Source: Trichobilharzia regenti (lineage: Eukaryota > Platyhelminthes > Trematoda > Strigeidida > Schistosomatidae). Taken from it: 64,000 nt of DNA. Where the stretch lies: the NCBI GenBank assembly GCA_944472135.2, contig OX235265.1, positions 43,125,459 through 43,189,458 of the forward strand, read 5' to 3'. Position numbers and translations under genes: made by a program. Under the pieces are notes generated by a model, which made no database searches, was not told where the DNA came from, and saw only the letters and a list, made by a program, of their open reading frames with translations. Shown piece after piece: positions 44,746 through 57,900 of the stretch. Every line of letters starts with the position of its first letter. Positions within the stretch are counted from its first letter, which is position 1.

Positions 44746-45396
44746 TCATCTAGTTCCAATAATATTAAAATTTATAATTGTAGTTCGTTGTACGTTTGAT
44801 GAACTTAAAATATCCATTTGGGGTGAAAAAGAGGGTATAGGAGTCAGACGCAGAAGTGCAATGTCTTCTTTGAACAGTCTGGTGATTGAGGAGTTGAACA
44901 CTAGAAGTGTGTTTACATCACGCACATTAGCCGGTAGTCTATTCCAAATGACTGAAAACTTATTTAAGGAGTTGCACCGCATGTAAGTCTGACGATGCAC
45001 TATAGCAACTAGGTTGTCATGATTTCTACGATTTTAACTGATGACAGCGGTAAATTTAGTTATTGGCCTGGAGAAGTGCAAGAGAAGATTAGCTAGTTTG
45101 TAGTGAAAAATAAGGTTTAGCTTAAGATGTCTTTTCCAGAGTGGTTCTGTTTTCAGTCTGTTCCAACACTCAGAGCAGTAGAGACTACATTCTAAACCAG
45201 GAGTTCTTGAGGTAAATTGCCGTTGCACTCCCTCTAATGTAAGCTTGTCTTTCTGTGGCAGTCCGCTAAGAATAAACGGGCAGTATTCTAAAATAGGTCG
45301 GAAACATACTTTGTATAATAAAACCGTAGTTTCACAACAATAGGAATTGCGAGTTATGCAATTATCGAAGAAGCCTTCGTGTTTTACATCTAGCAT
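44746..45396 (-). pseudogene. CR1-like ORF2 C-terminal region
   Basis: Frames 45396-45034 (LLYKVCFRPILEYCPFI, a typical thumb motif, then LTLEGVQRQFT) and 45000-44746 (KFSVIWNRLPANV, then VNTLLVFNSSITRLF) are the standard end of CR1/jockey ORF2 proteins, separated by one frameshift. Confidence 0.75.
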
Positions 45397-45399
45397 AAT

Positions 45400-46673
45400 T
45401 AGTTTGTTCAGAGAAAGCTAAATTACTAGAGAATCTGATACCAAGATCTACGACTGAGTTGAGCTTGGCTGGTTTTCGCCCACTTCAAGAGTTGGGCCAA
45501 GGTTACTGTCGCCGATGCAAATCCAGCCGCATTTGTCAGTGTTGAGGTGGAGACGGTATTAAGCACATCATGTTGCGAGACTACTTAGTTCAAGATGTAT
45601 TTTACTCACCATATCATTTAATTCATGACTGTAGCAGGAGTAAACGACTTTGAGGTCGTCAGCATATCAGAATGGTTTACGTGAGGTGAAACAGTTACAA
45701 ATGTTGTTAATCTAAACTGTAAATAAAAGTGGTCCTAGGACACTACCTTGCACAACCCCACTTGTGATCAGTCTAGGATGAAACAATACTGACCCGACTG
45801 TGGTTATTCGTATCCTGTTGCTTAGAAATGACTTTAACCAGTTCAATAGTGGATTGAGAATTTCACATGAGTACAGCTTCTCAAAGGGAATACTGTGAGA
45901 TACCATGTCGAATGCCCTAGATATATCGAAGTAGAGAACAACGACTAGCTTACGTGCTTTGCCACTGCTAGTGATGTGGTTGTAAAAGTCGAAGTGGCAA
46001 GTAATGCAGGATTTATATTTTAGAAATCCTTGTTGAGACCTTGTAACCGGATCTTCCCTAAGTAGAAAGTCTGATGACTGACCTTTGACAACACTCTCCG
46101 TGATTCGCGTTATATTTATGGGTCTGTAATTGCGAACGTTTGCCTTATCACCAAATTTGTAGTGTGGAATTATGAAGCTAGTTTTCCACACAGTATCTAC
46201 AGATACTGAGAAAAATGTAAGAAGTAATAGGGTAATATCGCACCAATTGCTTTGGAAAATTATTGAAGCAAGGCCATCCGGTCCCGTGCTAGTAGAAGGT
46301 CTAAGGCTTTTAACTGCTTGTTTTATTAACTGATTGGTGAACACTATGCTCCCGAGGGAAGAGCTAGCAAGGGGCGCGGTTTCACCACGGATGCGCGCTT
46401 CTAAACTAAAGTTAGCAAACCACTCACTGAAAAGTTCACAGAAAGTAGCAGGCTCATTGTAGATTACTTTGTCATGCAGTAAGTAGGGGATGTTTCCCGC
46501 TGACCGCATTCGTTTTTAAGAAGTGTTGTTAGGTTAAAAACTTTGGAGGTACTTTTGAGTGCACTTAACTCCCCATCAAGATCTTTTTGAGAGCGTAGGC
46601 GCTTGATAGATTCAAGCGACTCGTGGATCGAGTGCAGTAGTGATATATACTTAGCGGAATAGTACTGTTTCAC
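45400..46673 (-). pseudogene. CR1-like reverse transcriptase
   Basis: Pre-RT in 46673-46464; the main frame 46509-45712 has STGPDGLASIIFQSN, NYRPINIT, QQGFLKYKSCITC, VVVLYFDISRAFDMVSH and SGVVQGSVLGPLLF. A stop follows at 45712. Beyond it, preceded by another TGA, the catalytic YADDLKVVYS is readable with YADD at 45655-45666. So the palm is complete in sequence but needs at least two stops and one shift ignored. Confidence 0.8.
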
Positions 46674-46838
46674 TAACTTCCTTAATTAATTGCGTTATGC
46701 CCTTGGAATGTATTCAGCTTGTTGCCTGCTTAGTTTCACTACCTTAATAGGAGCAACGGTATCTAGAAAAAGGGTAACATTCCTGTAAGATAAGGACACT
46801 GCAGCCTCCAGCGAGTCAGTGTCATCCCACTGACATAG

Positions 46839-47760
46839 TCAAATGAGTTCTTGGACTAATCCCCAGTCTATATGTTTGTAACTACGACATATCATGCTGC
46901 CTGAATCATGTTTGTTTGGTGTGTATGGTGGTGAGGGAGGCAGAGAGTAGAGTACCATTCTATGGTCACTACTGGGAAATATGCTACCAACATAGGTGGA
47001 AACTCGGATTGTGTCATGACGAAACACAAGGTCCAACATGTCACCACGGGTATGTGTGTGGACGTGTTGTTGCCATCCATAGCAACCGGTAGTGACAAAT
47101 AACTCGTTGAAGCTTCGGGGGCCTGCAATTATTTTGTATTTATTTTATTTAGTATTAAACAAGGAGGCGTGTGCAAACGATTTAGCTAATAACTCATCAA
47201 TTTCTCTAGTTGAGCATAGTGCTGGATAAACATAGCCTATGACAGGTTTGTACTTATCTCTATATTAGACGGTCCAGAGTGAATCATGTATACCATGCTG
47301 TATTTAGTCTTCCACCCTACTGACTATGAATAAGTTGTGTGTCTATATGAGACACCACTACGCTTGCAATCTCTATTTGTACTGTGTATAGTATGATCAT
47401 CTGGACCTGTATGCACATCAAATATAGAAGATGAGCACCATGATTCATTTATCAGAGCTACAGTAAGCTTAGCGATTAATAATAATGTCCTTAGTTCACA
47501 TATCTATTGATTAAGGAACGTGCATTAACTAGTAATATCGTGAATAGGTCACGAGATACTGTAAACTGGTTTAAAATACCATCAAAACCTAATTCTATTT
47601 GTGCGTCAGCACCGGAAGCGTTTATGAATGATAAGGGAGTCGGCTTGGGTGTCCATACATCGGAGTTAGAGTGAGACGAGGTGGTCCTAGGTGCCATGGG
47701 TCGTACAAGTGATTCGGGACACCTAAAATATTTACTGTGTGTTCCTGGATATACGGGCAC
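46839..47760 (-). pseudogene. CR1-like endonuclease, broken
   Basis: The N-terminal strand ILLVNARSLINR lies in frame 47760-47491. The C-terminal end DLVFRHDTIRVSTYV and the catalytic PSSDHRMVLYSL block lie in frame 47039-46839. The middle, which should hold the GDFN block, is scrambled by frameshifts. Confidence 0.7.
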
Positions 47761-47859
47761 TAGTGGTTGGGCCTGGGTTGTAGATTAAAAGGCATAGTAT
47801 CATAAGGTCTACCCATCAGTCTGCTATTCGTCATACGGGTACGTGTCTTCGTGTTGTTT

Positions 47860-48898
47860 TTATAACTTGAACGACAGTGTGGGGGAAGGTGCTTCGGTTG
47901 CAGGACTTTGGGAGTTTATATAAGGCGGAGTATACTGAAAGCCACCAAATATACTTGTGTTTCGAGAGAATTTCTTCGTATCAAGTGTGGGTTTGTTAAC
48001 GCACTTACTCTCAGCAGGCTTATTGAATACAAAGTATTCTTCCCCATTGTTTTGCTCAATTCTACGAAATTTTTTCACTGTGGTGAGGTTACTACGTTTG
48101 GGTACAAATTTCTTAGAACAACTTGCAGCAATTCTAGCTATTTTAACGCCTTTCAGTGAGTCTTTGTTTACAGGGATACTGATATCTAAACTAGTTCCTA
48201 GTTCCATTAGTAGGTGCGGTTGTTGTGTAGTTCGCTGAATGCGATTGTCAGTACTAGGTGACTTTTGCGGTACACGATCCACTTTTGGTAAATTTAAGCC
48301 AGAGTAGGTAACCAGATTATTACTATGCGTTATTCTGCGTTGACACGGTGTTTTATCCTGAGCTATGGTTGCATATTTATAACTGCTATTCAGTCTGAAG
48401 TGATCCTGAAATTTAGTAAAATGATGTGACAGTTAGCCTGGGTCAATTTTTACGAAGTATTTTGTATTCACATGGCACACTAGCCATGCCGCAATAATTC
48501 AGGATTTTGCTTTTTATAGTTTTCAGAGGCATTGAGTCTGGGATGTTGTAAACTATAGCTTGATGAGAAGAGGCTATACGCTTCATCATCTCCACAGCCA
48601 AGCAGTCAGTCAGATTTTCAGCTTTATTAAGGTTGCCCGGAAACATTTTAGGATGTTTTTTTAACAGGCAGGCTACTGGGTCCAAATCTGTCAGCTTGTT
48701 TTTAGTTACATCCAGTAAAGACTTAACCTGGTCAGTATCAAAATGGTTCTCCGTGATATTTGAGATTGGCAGTGTCATGCTATCAAACTGACCTAATTTT
48801 CCCTGAAGTTCCCTTACTTTCCCCTGGATACCTTTCACATGGCAGTTTAATTTACAGAACTCAGAGTTCTCTAATAGAGAATCTTTCAACTGTATCAC
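47860..48898 (-). pseudogene. CR1-like ORF1, broken
   Basis: The first frame (48898-48443) has a probable coiled coil (KGIQGKVRELQGKLGQF) and an RRM-like AIVYNIPDSMPLKTIKSKIL block, the usual ORF1 order. After a break, 48282-47860 continues with a basic segment (CSKKFVPKRSNL). In the family ORF1 binds the RNA. Stops between the frames make it a pseudogene. Confidence 0.65.
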
Positions 48899-48900
48899 AA

Positions 48901-49157
48901 GAGTGAGGACTACACTTTGGCACTTTTGTGAGCTAGTAGTTGATACCGTATTACAGAACAGTTATAACCGAGTTTAAGTCCCTATCTAAAACATTTGTGT
49001 TTCTGCAAACATATTTCTTAGAAATCTGGACCATAATTTGAATGATTATACATCAACAAGCTATAAATGAATATAAGAGAGAACACATAAAAAGATATCA
49101 CAAATTTCGAGCGTAGAGATGGCTTAGTCCTCATGTTTATCGTAACTTAAACAGATA
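48901..49157. other. No recognised gene
   Basis: Possible 5' leader of the CR1-like element; nothing diagnostic. Confidence 0.35.
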
Positions 49158-49302
49158 TTTTATTGAATTTGAGATTTTCCCGTCGATTGATTGGACCGAA
49201 GTGCTCGGTCTCAGGTTGACATGTCGGCTTCTTGTGCAGATGTTTCGACGATGTCTGAGCATTTAGTTAGTATTTAATTGGTGGATGGTGACTGGCAGTG
49301 GG

Positions 49303-49349
49303 ATCCAGGATGCGCATTTTGTCCTATTTGAGACTCGTCAGCTGGATGT
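49303..49349 (-). ncRNA. Hammerhead ribozyme relic (family A)
   Basis: Stem I ATCCAG/CTGGAT, core CTGACGA and stem II GTCTCAAATAGGAC are good, but the GAAA side reads AAAA: G12, the general base, is changed to A. Activity should be lost. Confidence 0.8.
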
Positions 49350-49465
49350 ACCTGCATTTCTCAGTGGCCCAAGTGGTCTAGTGGATAACGCTTTGGCGTT
49401 TGAAACTATGGGTACTGGATTCGAGCCTCGGTGGGAACATCATCACTCACTGAGAAATGCAGGCA

Positions 49466-49512
49466 CATCCAGCTGACGAGTCCTAAATAGGAAGAAATGT
49501 GCATCCTGAATT
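49466..49512 (+). ncRNA. Hammerhead ribozyme, family A, core intact
   Basis: Core CTGACGA and GAAA kept; stem III ATGTGCAT with cleavage triplet ATC. Stem II (GTCCTAAATAGGAA) loses its first pair and stem I has one mismatch (CTGAAT). Weak activity is possible. Confidence 0.7.
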
Positions 49513-49548
49513 CCACTGCTAATCACCATCCACCAATTAAATATTAAA

Positions 49549-49974
49549 CAGATATTGTTTAAATGAAACTCTAAAAGTGCAACTTCTACCGCAGATATGG
49601 TTAATCAAAACTTGTTTTAATTCAGAACGATAACCATGTAACATTGATATTACTACATACCCTGGAAGCCTGCTGAAATCACTGGGCTACCTAACTTTTC
49701 TACTCATAAAAATGTATCTTATTGACCCTACTTCATGTTATTTTAATTATCAGATTATATCTCTGAATTACAATTTATTCTCACACCTATTTTTAAATAG
49801 GATTCAACATACTACTGTTGATATTTTCGAGAAAAGAAAGAAAAAAGGCATAGCAGGTTTTAAGCGTGTGATTTGGACAAAATAGTATAACTTCAGGTTG
49901 TATGTGGTCGCTTATTAATTTTTTTATCTAAAGATTCTACACACGGTTTAAATACATTGCAGTAGAACATGCTG
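49549..49974. other. No recognised gene
   Basis: No feature identified. Confidence 0.4.
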
Positions 49975-50200
49975 AGAATTCCGCTGCGTTTTGTTTTATT
50001 CCTTTACGTTCCCAGTGGAAAATAGGGCTTCAAGCTATATGCTTGAATTTTCAGTAGCAGTGGTATTTATTTTTACGGGATGGGACTGCTGGCCTCATGT
50101 TCAACCTTCCCTCTTTACCAGTCTTAATACTGGCTTAGCGATGTAAAGGAGTGCGTCGGCCAGAGATTGAACCCCGGATCACATGCGCAGTATATACTAC
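49975..50200 (-). mobile_element. Family C tRNA-like SINE, reversed
   Basis: The reverse complement of the family: tail ending in a run like GTTCCCAGTGGAA, a middle with CTTTACCAGTCTTAATACTGG and a head remnant beside GGAGTGCGTCGGCC. The head is decayed. Confidence 0.7.
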
Positions 50201-50609
50201 AGCATTTTCCAGGAAAAGTTATTATTTTTATATTAAGTCCAGTGTTAGAAGTGACTTATTTGTATAATTTCAACGAGGACGTCTTCATTAATTCACTTAA
50301 TCCAATATGCAATAGTGAAAATCGCGAAGAAACTTAAGTCGGAATTAAGAACCCGTCTAATATCCCCTATCTATGCAAATGCTTAAGTTTTTGAGCACTG
50401 TATCTTTCAATTTCGAAACAACGCAATCTATCAGGTTAAACATTGGAGTATCCTAACTTTTTGAAAAATAAAGCACCGGTTGATCATCACTTCAAACGTT
50501 TTAAAACTGTCCATCTACAGACATCTTACTTTGCCATATGTTTAAACTACAATGTTTTAAATGCAGATTACTACGGTCTTATTATTTATTCCCTAGGATT
50601 CCTAGCAGA
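50201..50609. other. No recognised gene
   Basis: An 81-codon plus-strand frame at 50443-50688 has hydrophobic stretches but overlaps the next element and shows no family motif. Confidence 0.35.
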
Positions 50610-51150
50610 ATATTGGGCTTCGGCAGTCCTTCTTCATTTCATCCCATTCTTTGCAATCCTCAATAGTTGGCTGTACGATTGTCTTTGAGCTACAACTTTC
50701 GCATCACACAATCTCCTCCATGTCATCTTCATACCGATGACCAACTCATCGCTTACCATCTAGGTTCCAATAGAAAGCCTAGTATATGATGTCCCTCGAC
50801 GGTTCCTTCACAGTATACCCGACCTACCCTTTCTTTCAGCATATTTGTTAGGCAATGCATTCTTAGTTGATTCGTTGCTTGACAGAGTTCCTCATCGCTA
50901 ATCATTTCTGGCCATCTGATCTTCATCAGTACAAAGCAAACTCAGCTGTTGACAAAAGTCTCAAGACCGCTCAAAATGCCTTTCATGACACCTCAAATCC
51001 TTGAACCATATAGCACAACTCACTTGACATTAGTGCTGAAATTATAAATCTTGTTCTTTATGCTTACTGTAGTTGATTTTTGCACTGACTTCATATTAAT
51101 GGAGATCCGTCTTGTCCCTCCGATCATAAATATTTTGAATTTTGAAGTTG
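50610..51150 (-). mobile_element. RTE-like 3' end, reversed
   Basis: The minus strand follows the 3' course of the RTE-like elements here: a KNNIYNFS-like block, LYGSRI, GLETFVN, KIRWPEM, and the VEEIV-like end reached at about 50700. All frames are broken. The terminal ATT-type repeat is not clear. Confidence 0.65.
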
Positions 51151-51482
51151 CTGTCGGTACTAATACAATACAAAATAATGTTTATGAACCATCAATTCTA
51201 TTATGCACATTTTATAAATGTGTAATCTAAACCTTAAAGTTGTGGAAACGTAGTCGGAAAACACATGTTACTAGTAAGCCTTCAAACTGATATCATAAAA
51301 TTTCGTTATGTGAATCCTTTATGTTCAGATTACTTCAGTACACGTCATCCTATAATCTATTGTTTGAAATCTGTCTTATGCATTTCACAGAGTAACAACT
51401 GAACAGTAAAACCATTCTTCCCATGAACGGTGTATTTTCAGCGGACAGTATAGACATGCAGAATTGAGACTAGTATCACATA

Positions 51483-51488
51483 TTTATT
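51483..51488 (-). terminator. Candidate polyadenylation signal
   Basis: AATAAA on the minus strand, about 115 bases after the ABC transporter stop codon. It is the first perfect match downstream that I see. Confidence 0.45.
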
Positions 51489-51601
51489 TGTAGAGAATTA
51501 TGATTCCACATCTCAACTGTACTAAGCAACCAAGCTTTTCCAAATATAAAATAAGAAATATCAAAAACATGTGAAAAGCTAAAGAAATAAGTTCACATAT
51601 G

Positions 51602-51940
51602 TTAGTTTCCCATATGGTGTAGTGCATAGAAAGCTCCTTTAATTTCTAACAAAGCTCCTGGTGGTCCAGCTTCTATCTTACGTCCATCTTGTAAAACTAC
51701 AATTAAATCAGAATTGACAACAGTTGATAATCGGTGAGCAACAACTAGTGATGTTCTTGAACCCACGGCAGCATCAAGAGCTTCTTGAACAATACGCTCA
51801 CTTTCATTGTCTAATGCAGAGGTGGCTTCGTCCAGAAGAAGTAAGACAGGTTTGCGTACTAATGCTCTTGCTATGGCTATTCTTTGCTTTTGCCCACCAG
51901 AAAGCTTTGATCCACGTTGCCCAACAATTGTTTCATATTG
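51602..51940 (-). CDS. ABC transporter last exon, signature to stop
   Basis: 339 bp, phase 0. Acceptor TTTTTGGAAG|CAAT. Contains the ABC signature [16 protein letters not shown], Walker [14 protein letters not shown] with the catalytic Glu, and the H loop VVAHRLST. Ends ALHHMGN and a TAA at 51602-51604, the expected end of an ABCB protein. Confidence 0.95.
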   Translation of the reverse strand, partial: QYETIVGQRGSKLSGGQKQRIAIARALVRKPVLLLLDEATSALDNESERIVQEALDAAVGSRTSLVVAHRLSTVVNSDLIVVLQDGRKIEAGPPGALLEIKGAFYALHHMGN

Positions 51941-54900
51941 CTTCCAAAAATATGAGAAGAGATTTTAAAGTCATTAAGCTCAGAAAATAACCTTTACAAA
52001 TCATATAAACAGCATATCTGGGAAGCAAATGCCATTTGATAAAATGTATTAAATATGCAGAGAAGAATTTGATACCCATCAGGAAAATAAGAGCTGCAGA
52101 AGTCCTGTTTTATTAATATTAAAACTCCATGTATCCTAAATTACAATTCAGTAGATTTACCTATAGATTTTCAGGGAATAAGCAACAGAATCCGATTGGA
52201 ACAAATTATGAAATTGTGTAATGAATTTGAAATAGCTTCCCATAATTCATCTCTTGGAAGAAAACTGGATATGCCAGTCATCAAAATTCAAAGCAGATTT
52301 CTTACTAACCAATATCAGTTAGAGGACTTTCGAAATCCATGCAGTATAGAACAACGGCCCTACTTAGCAATTAAACTGAAAATGCTCCCTCTTTGTCTCT
52401 TCTAATCCTTAACATTCTGAGTAGAACATGGCGCTTCAGGCTTGATCTTTGAGGTTTATTTTTGAGAGTTGTGGTTGCTACCTTCACATTCAACCTCACC
52501 TTGTTACTGAGCTTATTATCAGCCGAGCGAGGTTAACGAATGCGTCAGCTGTTTTTTCCTAGCTTGTGCATGTCATTGGGGTTCGAAGGCAGGACCTTCA
52601 GGTTAGAAAGCGATTCAGTCACTGGGACCCAAAGCCCTCTACATAACTGCTATTATTTCAACAGACGCTTTACTTTATTGGTTTTACAACTTTAATTCTA
52701 TAACACATTATCTGAGATTTTAAGCCACTTCATATGCAATAACATTTTAACTTACATTTGGTAGTGTTGATATAAATTCATGAATATTGGCTGCACGTGC
52801 TGCTTCGATAATTTCATCCATTGTTACTTCACGAGTATTATCTCCATATGCAATATTTTCCCTTATTGTCAGGTCAAATAAAGTTGGTTCTTGAGATACA
52901 AGACCAATTTGTTGCCTAACCCAACTTGGTGAAAGATTTCTAATATTTAAATCGTCAAAGAATACTCCACTATCAGGACCATGATATGATGGATCATAGA
53001 ATCGTAATACCAACTGTAATAAAGTTGACTTTCCGCATCCAGAATGTCCAACCAACGCTACTGATTGACCAGGTTCAACAGTATGTGAAAAATTCTACAT
53101 AAAATATTAAATAAATATCAGAGAATTAATGTGTAGAGTACATGATTGAACAATAAGATAACTTCTGCAATTCTGAGAAAAACTGAGAAATAGAAAATTT
53201 GACGTTTTCGTCAAAAATACACCGATTATCGGCAGGGTCATTATTCAGATTTGTTAGCTGTATGAATTTCGGATGATTAAAGCGACAGTTAGTATCGCTA
53301 AACAAACACGACGTTCACTTTCTTCATATACAAAGACTGATGTTAAAAACAGCAGAGTTATTTCTGTCTCAATAAAAAGGTGAATACAGAAATATGAATT
53401 TCCCAATGCAAATGACTTCTCTAACTAACTGATGTCAGCTCATGATGAAAATCCCCCTTGCAACCAAACAAAATCCCGACAAAACCGATACTTGAAAGTT
53501 AATCTGATGCTTACTAGTGACTGGCCCTATTCAGGCAGTTAACCTGTGGTTCTAGTGGGAAGCCGTGACCAGTAAGGTACAGCAGGTTGAAGATGAGGCA
53601 GTAACTCATCGTAGAAGATATTGGGAAATGGTCGCGCTATATCGTGAATTGGCAGAAGTTACAATTAAAGGACCATTGGATCAGGTCCCAGTGGCTTAAT
53701 GGTCTACAAGCTAGCGATGTAACCAGAAGGTGCTGAATTAGAACCCTGGTGGTGGGTGCGTACTGCAGAAGAGTCCCAAACTAGAACAAAACAGCTGTTC
53801 AGTACTCTTTGCGGGTTTTCCAATGGTTCTCTAATCAATGTCAGCTCATGATGAAAATCCTACATGAAATTAAAAGAAATACGTAAATTTTCACATATAT
53901 TTTACTTCTGTATAGACTGACACGTCTTATTTATGCCAGAAATACAATAATTTCTTTTAAAAAAGTACATTTCTAAACTCACCTTTAGCACTGGTTTTTC
54001 AGATCGGTTAGAATATTTGAAATAAACATGTTTAAATGAAATTTTCCCTTTGAATGGAGCCGTTGGAATAATCCCTGAGTTAGTTAAAATATGTGGTTGT
54101 CTGTCTAGAAGGGTTAAAATACTTTCTGCAGCAACTTTAGCCGATTTAGCATCTAGAAATACTGACGCTGAACGGCCAAGAGACTGTGCACTCATAGTGA
54201 TAGTTGCGAAGACCCTTGTTAAGTAGAGTGATAAGAGAAGAAACGTTATTAAATGATATTTATCAGAGTATTTGGTAGTCTAGAATCATTAAATATCACA
54301 GGAACAAAGATTTACCACATTTTAACCTGCATTTTGTTGCATTTTGATTAGGTGTAGGTACTGTGTTTGTAAACAAATCATTTTTTATTCTATTATGTTC
54401 AGGTGGTCACTTTTTTGTATGTTTGTATGGATTTTTAACGCTGATATCAGATCAATCAATGATCATATATGGTTGAGAGACTAGAACAGTGCACCACGGA
54501 AACATTTCAACAGTCTATTGTAAATTTTTAATTAACAGATGACTACGCCGGATACTTGAGATCAGATTGCTGACCGAAAAGAATCAATAGCTGGAAAATG
54601 GCAATAAACCGGTCAATAGTATGCTGTTCAGCATATATTCCGAAGGGAGTGGAGATGAATAGAACACAACCTGGGGATACCACTGACTGGCATCACGCGT
54701 TAGGCATTCGAGTGGAATAAAAATGAAAAATGGCGAGTTTGTCTTTGATACGAGGGTAACATGGAAGAGATGAAAGCTTATGAGCGTACTTCGAACCAAC
54801 TAAAGTCAACTTCAGAAAGCAGAACAAAATGGAAATGTACTGCTAAACCCTGTGTTTCACTTGGAACCTAATGGACTAATGATAATAATGAGTTTATGTA

Positions 54901-57900
54901 CGAAACCTTACAATGAATGCACAACGTTTTTGCTGTTTATACATGTTTCTTTGCCAGACATTTAAATTCATGTCAGTCCACCTATCTGATATGTTGAAAA
55001 TTTTAAGTAGTGCTAGTTGGATAATGCTTTGAATACAACTAATCTCCCGTATTTTTGTGAGGTTAACTCACAACTTCTTATGTTTATTTTATAGTTTTTT
55101 AGTGTAATTAAATTTCATTTTAACTGGTGCTAGGAAAGTCAAGTTTGTATTGTTGGTGTGGTATTTTTCTATTTACATGCATTCAGCGTCTATTCCATCA
55201 ACCCAAATTTAGTAATCAAACTATTCGTTTTTAATAGAATAAAGTCTGTTTACTAGAAATGTGCAGTATTAGTGTCACATACTTGAATTATGGGAAACTA
55301 GTGAACTAGAGGATAAATATCAAGAGTTGTGAAATGATCACTTTATTAAGTTTACTCAAGATAAATTTTCTTTGTAGTGTTATTCACTTTCGTAAATCAT
55401 CAGTCTGTGAAATAAACAAATGAACACTACTCAGTTTGTATGCTTAATCTAACACTTGTGCGTCAGTGGCATAGCGCTTAAGGCACTCGCCGACCATGCA
55501 CATGATCGGGGGTTCGACCCCCAGCCGACGCACTCCTTTACCTCGCTAAGCCATAAATAATGCTGGTAAAGAGGAAAGGTTAAGCATGAGGCTAGCAACC
55601 CCATCCTGTAAAAATAAACACTGCTACAGAAACTTCAAGCCACTAGCTTGAGACCCTATGTTCCACTGGGAACGTGAAGGAAAAAAATCTAACACTTAGT
55701 TGTGAGTGATATACAGCAATGTTAATGAATTTTGTTAGAGCTATTTATGATTCGGTTTATAGCCATATTCAGGGAGTTCACCTGGGGTTCTAGTGGGAAA
55801 CCATGACCAGTAAGGTACAGCAGGTTGAAGGTGAGGTAGTAACTCACCGAAGAAGACACTGCGAAGAGGTCGCGGTATGTCATTGTTTGGCAGAAGTTAG
55901 AGTTCATAGGCCATTGGGTCGAAACCAACAGACTGAATGGTCTACGAGTTCGTCTGGTATCCAGAAAGCCCTGGCTTTGAACTCTGGTGCTGAGTGCGTA
56001 CTGTGGAGAGTCACAAACTAGGATGAAACAGCTGTGCAGTACTCCGTGAAGGTTTTCCAGTGGTTCTCTAACATATTTATTTTTATTTTTGTTTCGAGCA
56101 AAGTACTCTGTTTTGCTGGAAAGATCATTCTACAAACCTGTCATTTGGCAGAGCATCAATTTTTAGTATATTAGTTTCCTATAGCTTTAGCATGTTATTC
56201 TCGCTTGAGAAATACTTATCAATGAACACAGGTTTTTAGAACTTTGTAGTATATTTTAATTAAAAAACTGATTGAGTAAGTTCAAAGTCTACTTGTAACG
56301 CATACAGAGAGTGACAGAATCGTATCCTGGCACTTGAAAGAAATATCTCCCACCATATTGTTAGCCAAAGTCTAAAATATCATCACTACTTCAAAACCAA
56401 GACTTTCTGCACACACACACACACATTTACAATCATTTTTTTCTACCTTCTTGCTTCTCACTCGTAAATATTTATTTTATAAGAAAGGATTATATCAACT
56501 TGTACTAGAAATACTATTATCCTTATTCCTTTCTTAATTTGATATGAAAATCACATTTTATTACTAATAGATTCATCAGATGACTTTCAATTCAATCTAT
56601 GTATGAATGTTCACTTAATATTATGATTTTTACAAATCACGGTGATTAGTAGTTTTAAAAAAAACAATCACAGAAATAATCCATTTCCTCTAAAAACATA
56701 GGTATGACAACAAGCTGAGCATCAAGCTGCCAACCTCATATCTAAATGAATAGTTGTTGAGATTCACCTTGAATAACGATATATAAAGACAGAAAGATGG
56801 TAGGTCTATAGTCAGTTCGCTTGATCCGCTTTTCTCAGTCTAGGAAACAGATCCATTAAGTCGATAATCGGCAGATTGTTTCTCTATGAAGTATATGTCA
56901 GGAATGCTTTCATAATATGTCACAACGATTCTCATTGAATGCCTTTTATAGGTATTTACCAACTGTCATCCTTTAGTTGAATTCATAATGTAGGTAGAAA
57001 ATGAATCGGAGATTAAATTTGTCGATTCAGAATGGTCAGTCACCAAATTTTTATTTTCGGATACCTGTGAGTTATAAAAACCTCTAATAATTTAACTTTC
57101 TCACCGTATTAAAATGCCTGCAGCATTAACTGCTTACAAGGAGAATTCTCGCTTTCCAAAACATTTCTGGATGGAAATGGATACCTGGTATGGTATAGAG
57201 GGAAGAAAGTTGGACCGAAACCAAAATAGAAGAGTGTAGTTCAGTACCAAAGAAAGTGCTTTATATGAACCTGAATTTCAGGGGAGGCCTAATGGCAGAT
57301 ATTCTAGAGGGGAGAATCTGTAGTTCCTTAAGGAAGACTTTCTTTGCATCAGTGTTAAGCATGGTACTCTCTATCCACCCACGGCTTTTAAGCGATTTGA
57401 AGGACAAACTCAAGCACACGACTACATTAATATGGACAGATCAGTTCACCTACTCTTGTGAGCCTGTGTTTATGGATCTTTCTATGCGTGCCTTTCCAAA
57501 ACGTGTTGGAGAACACTAAGCAGCGTCGGTGTCACGAGGTGATGCCACCTCAGCCAGGTGCGCTACAATTGACTGCCACGTAGGCATCTGTCACAACATA
57601 ACTGACAATGATTGACAAATTAAACAGGAATCTCATATTAGTTTGTTTACTAGACGTATCACACAGTTAAACAGTATTATTTACTCAATGACATTTCGAA
57701 CAAAATTTATTGTTCGAGATCATATCAAATGATTGTCACTATTTCACTGTGTGATACATCTAATAAACAAAACTAATATGGAACTACTTACTACCACAGT
57801 GCCCAAGTTTTACACATATATTAATTAGCAGGAATCTGTTTGAGGTATAATGCTTTTTACTCTTGTACTTCAGAAGTCCTGTTTATATGCATCCAAAGGC

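Larger units (their letters stand above)
44640..48900 (-). mobile_element. CR1-like non-LTR retrotransposon, nearly full length, decayed
   Basis: Minus-strand order from the right: ORF1 (48898-47860), endonuclease (47760-46839), RT (46673 to about 45400) and the C-terminal region (45396-44746). It differs clearly in sequence from the element at 1.4-8.2 kb. Frameshifts and stops occur in every gene. Its 3' side runs into a (TA)n microsatellite at 44610-44638. Confidence 0.8.
49158..49548. mobile_element. SM-alpha-like repeat (family A), head-to-head pair
   Basis: Minus part 49158 to about 49364 (tail and ribozyme); plus part from about 49365 with a complete head (box A AGTGGTCTAGTGG, box B GGATTCGAGCC), ribozyme and start of the tail to 49548. 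This is the best family A copy in the window. Confidence 0.85.

Noticed and set aside
47908..48238. Plus-strand frames of 83 and 93 codons
   Set aside because: Antisense shadows of the CR1-like ORF1.
52196..52405. An additional ABC transporter exon in the plus-strand frame
   Set aside because: Wrong strand and no family motif; the flanking exons already join in phase without it.
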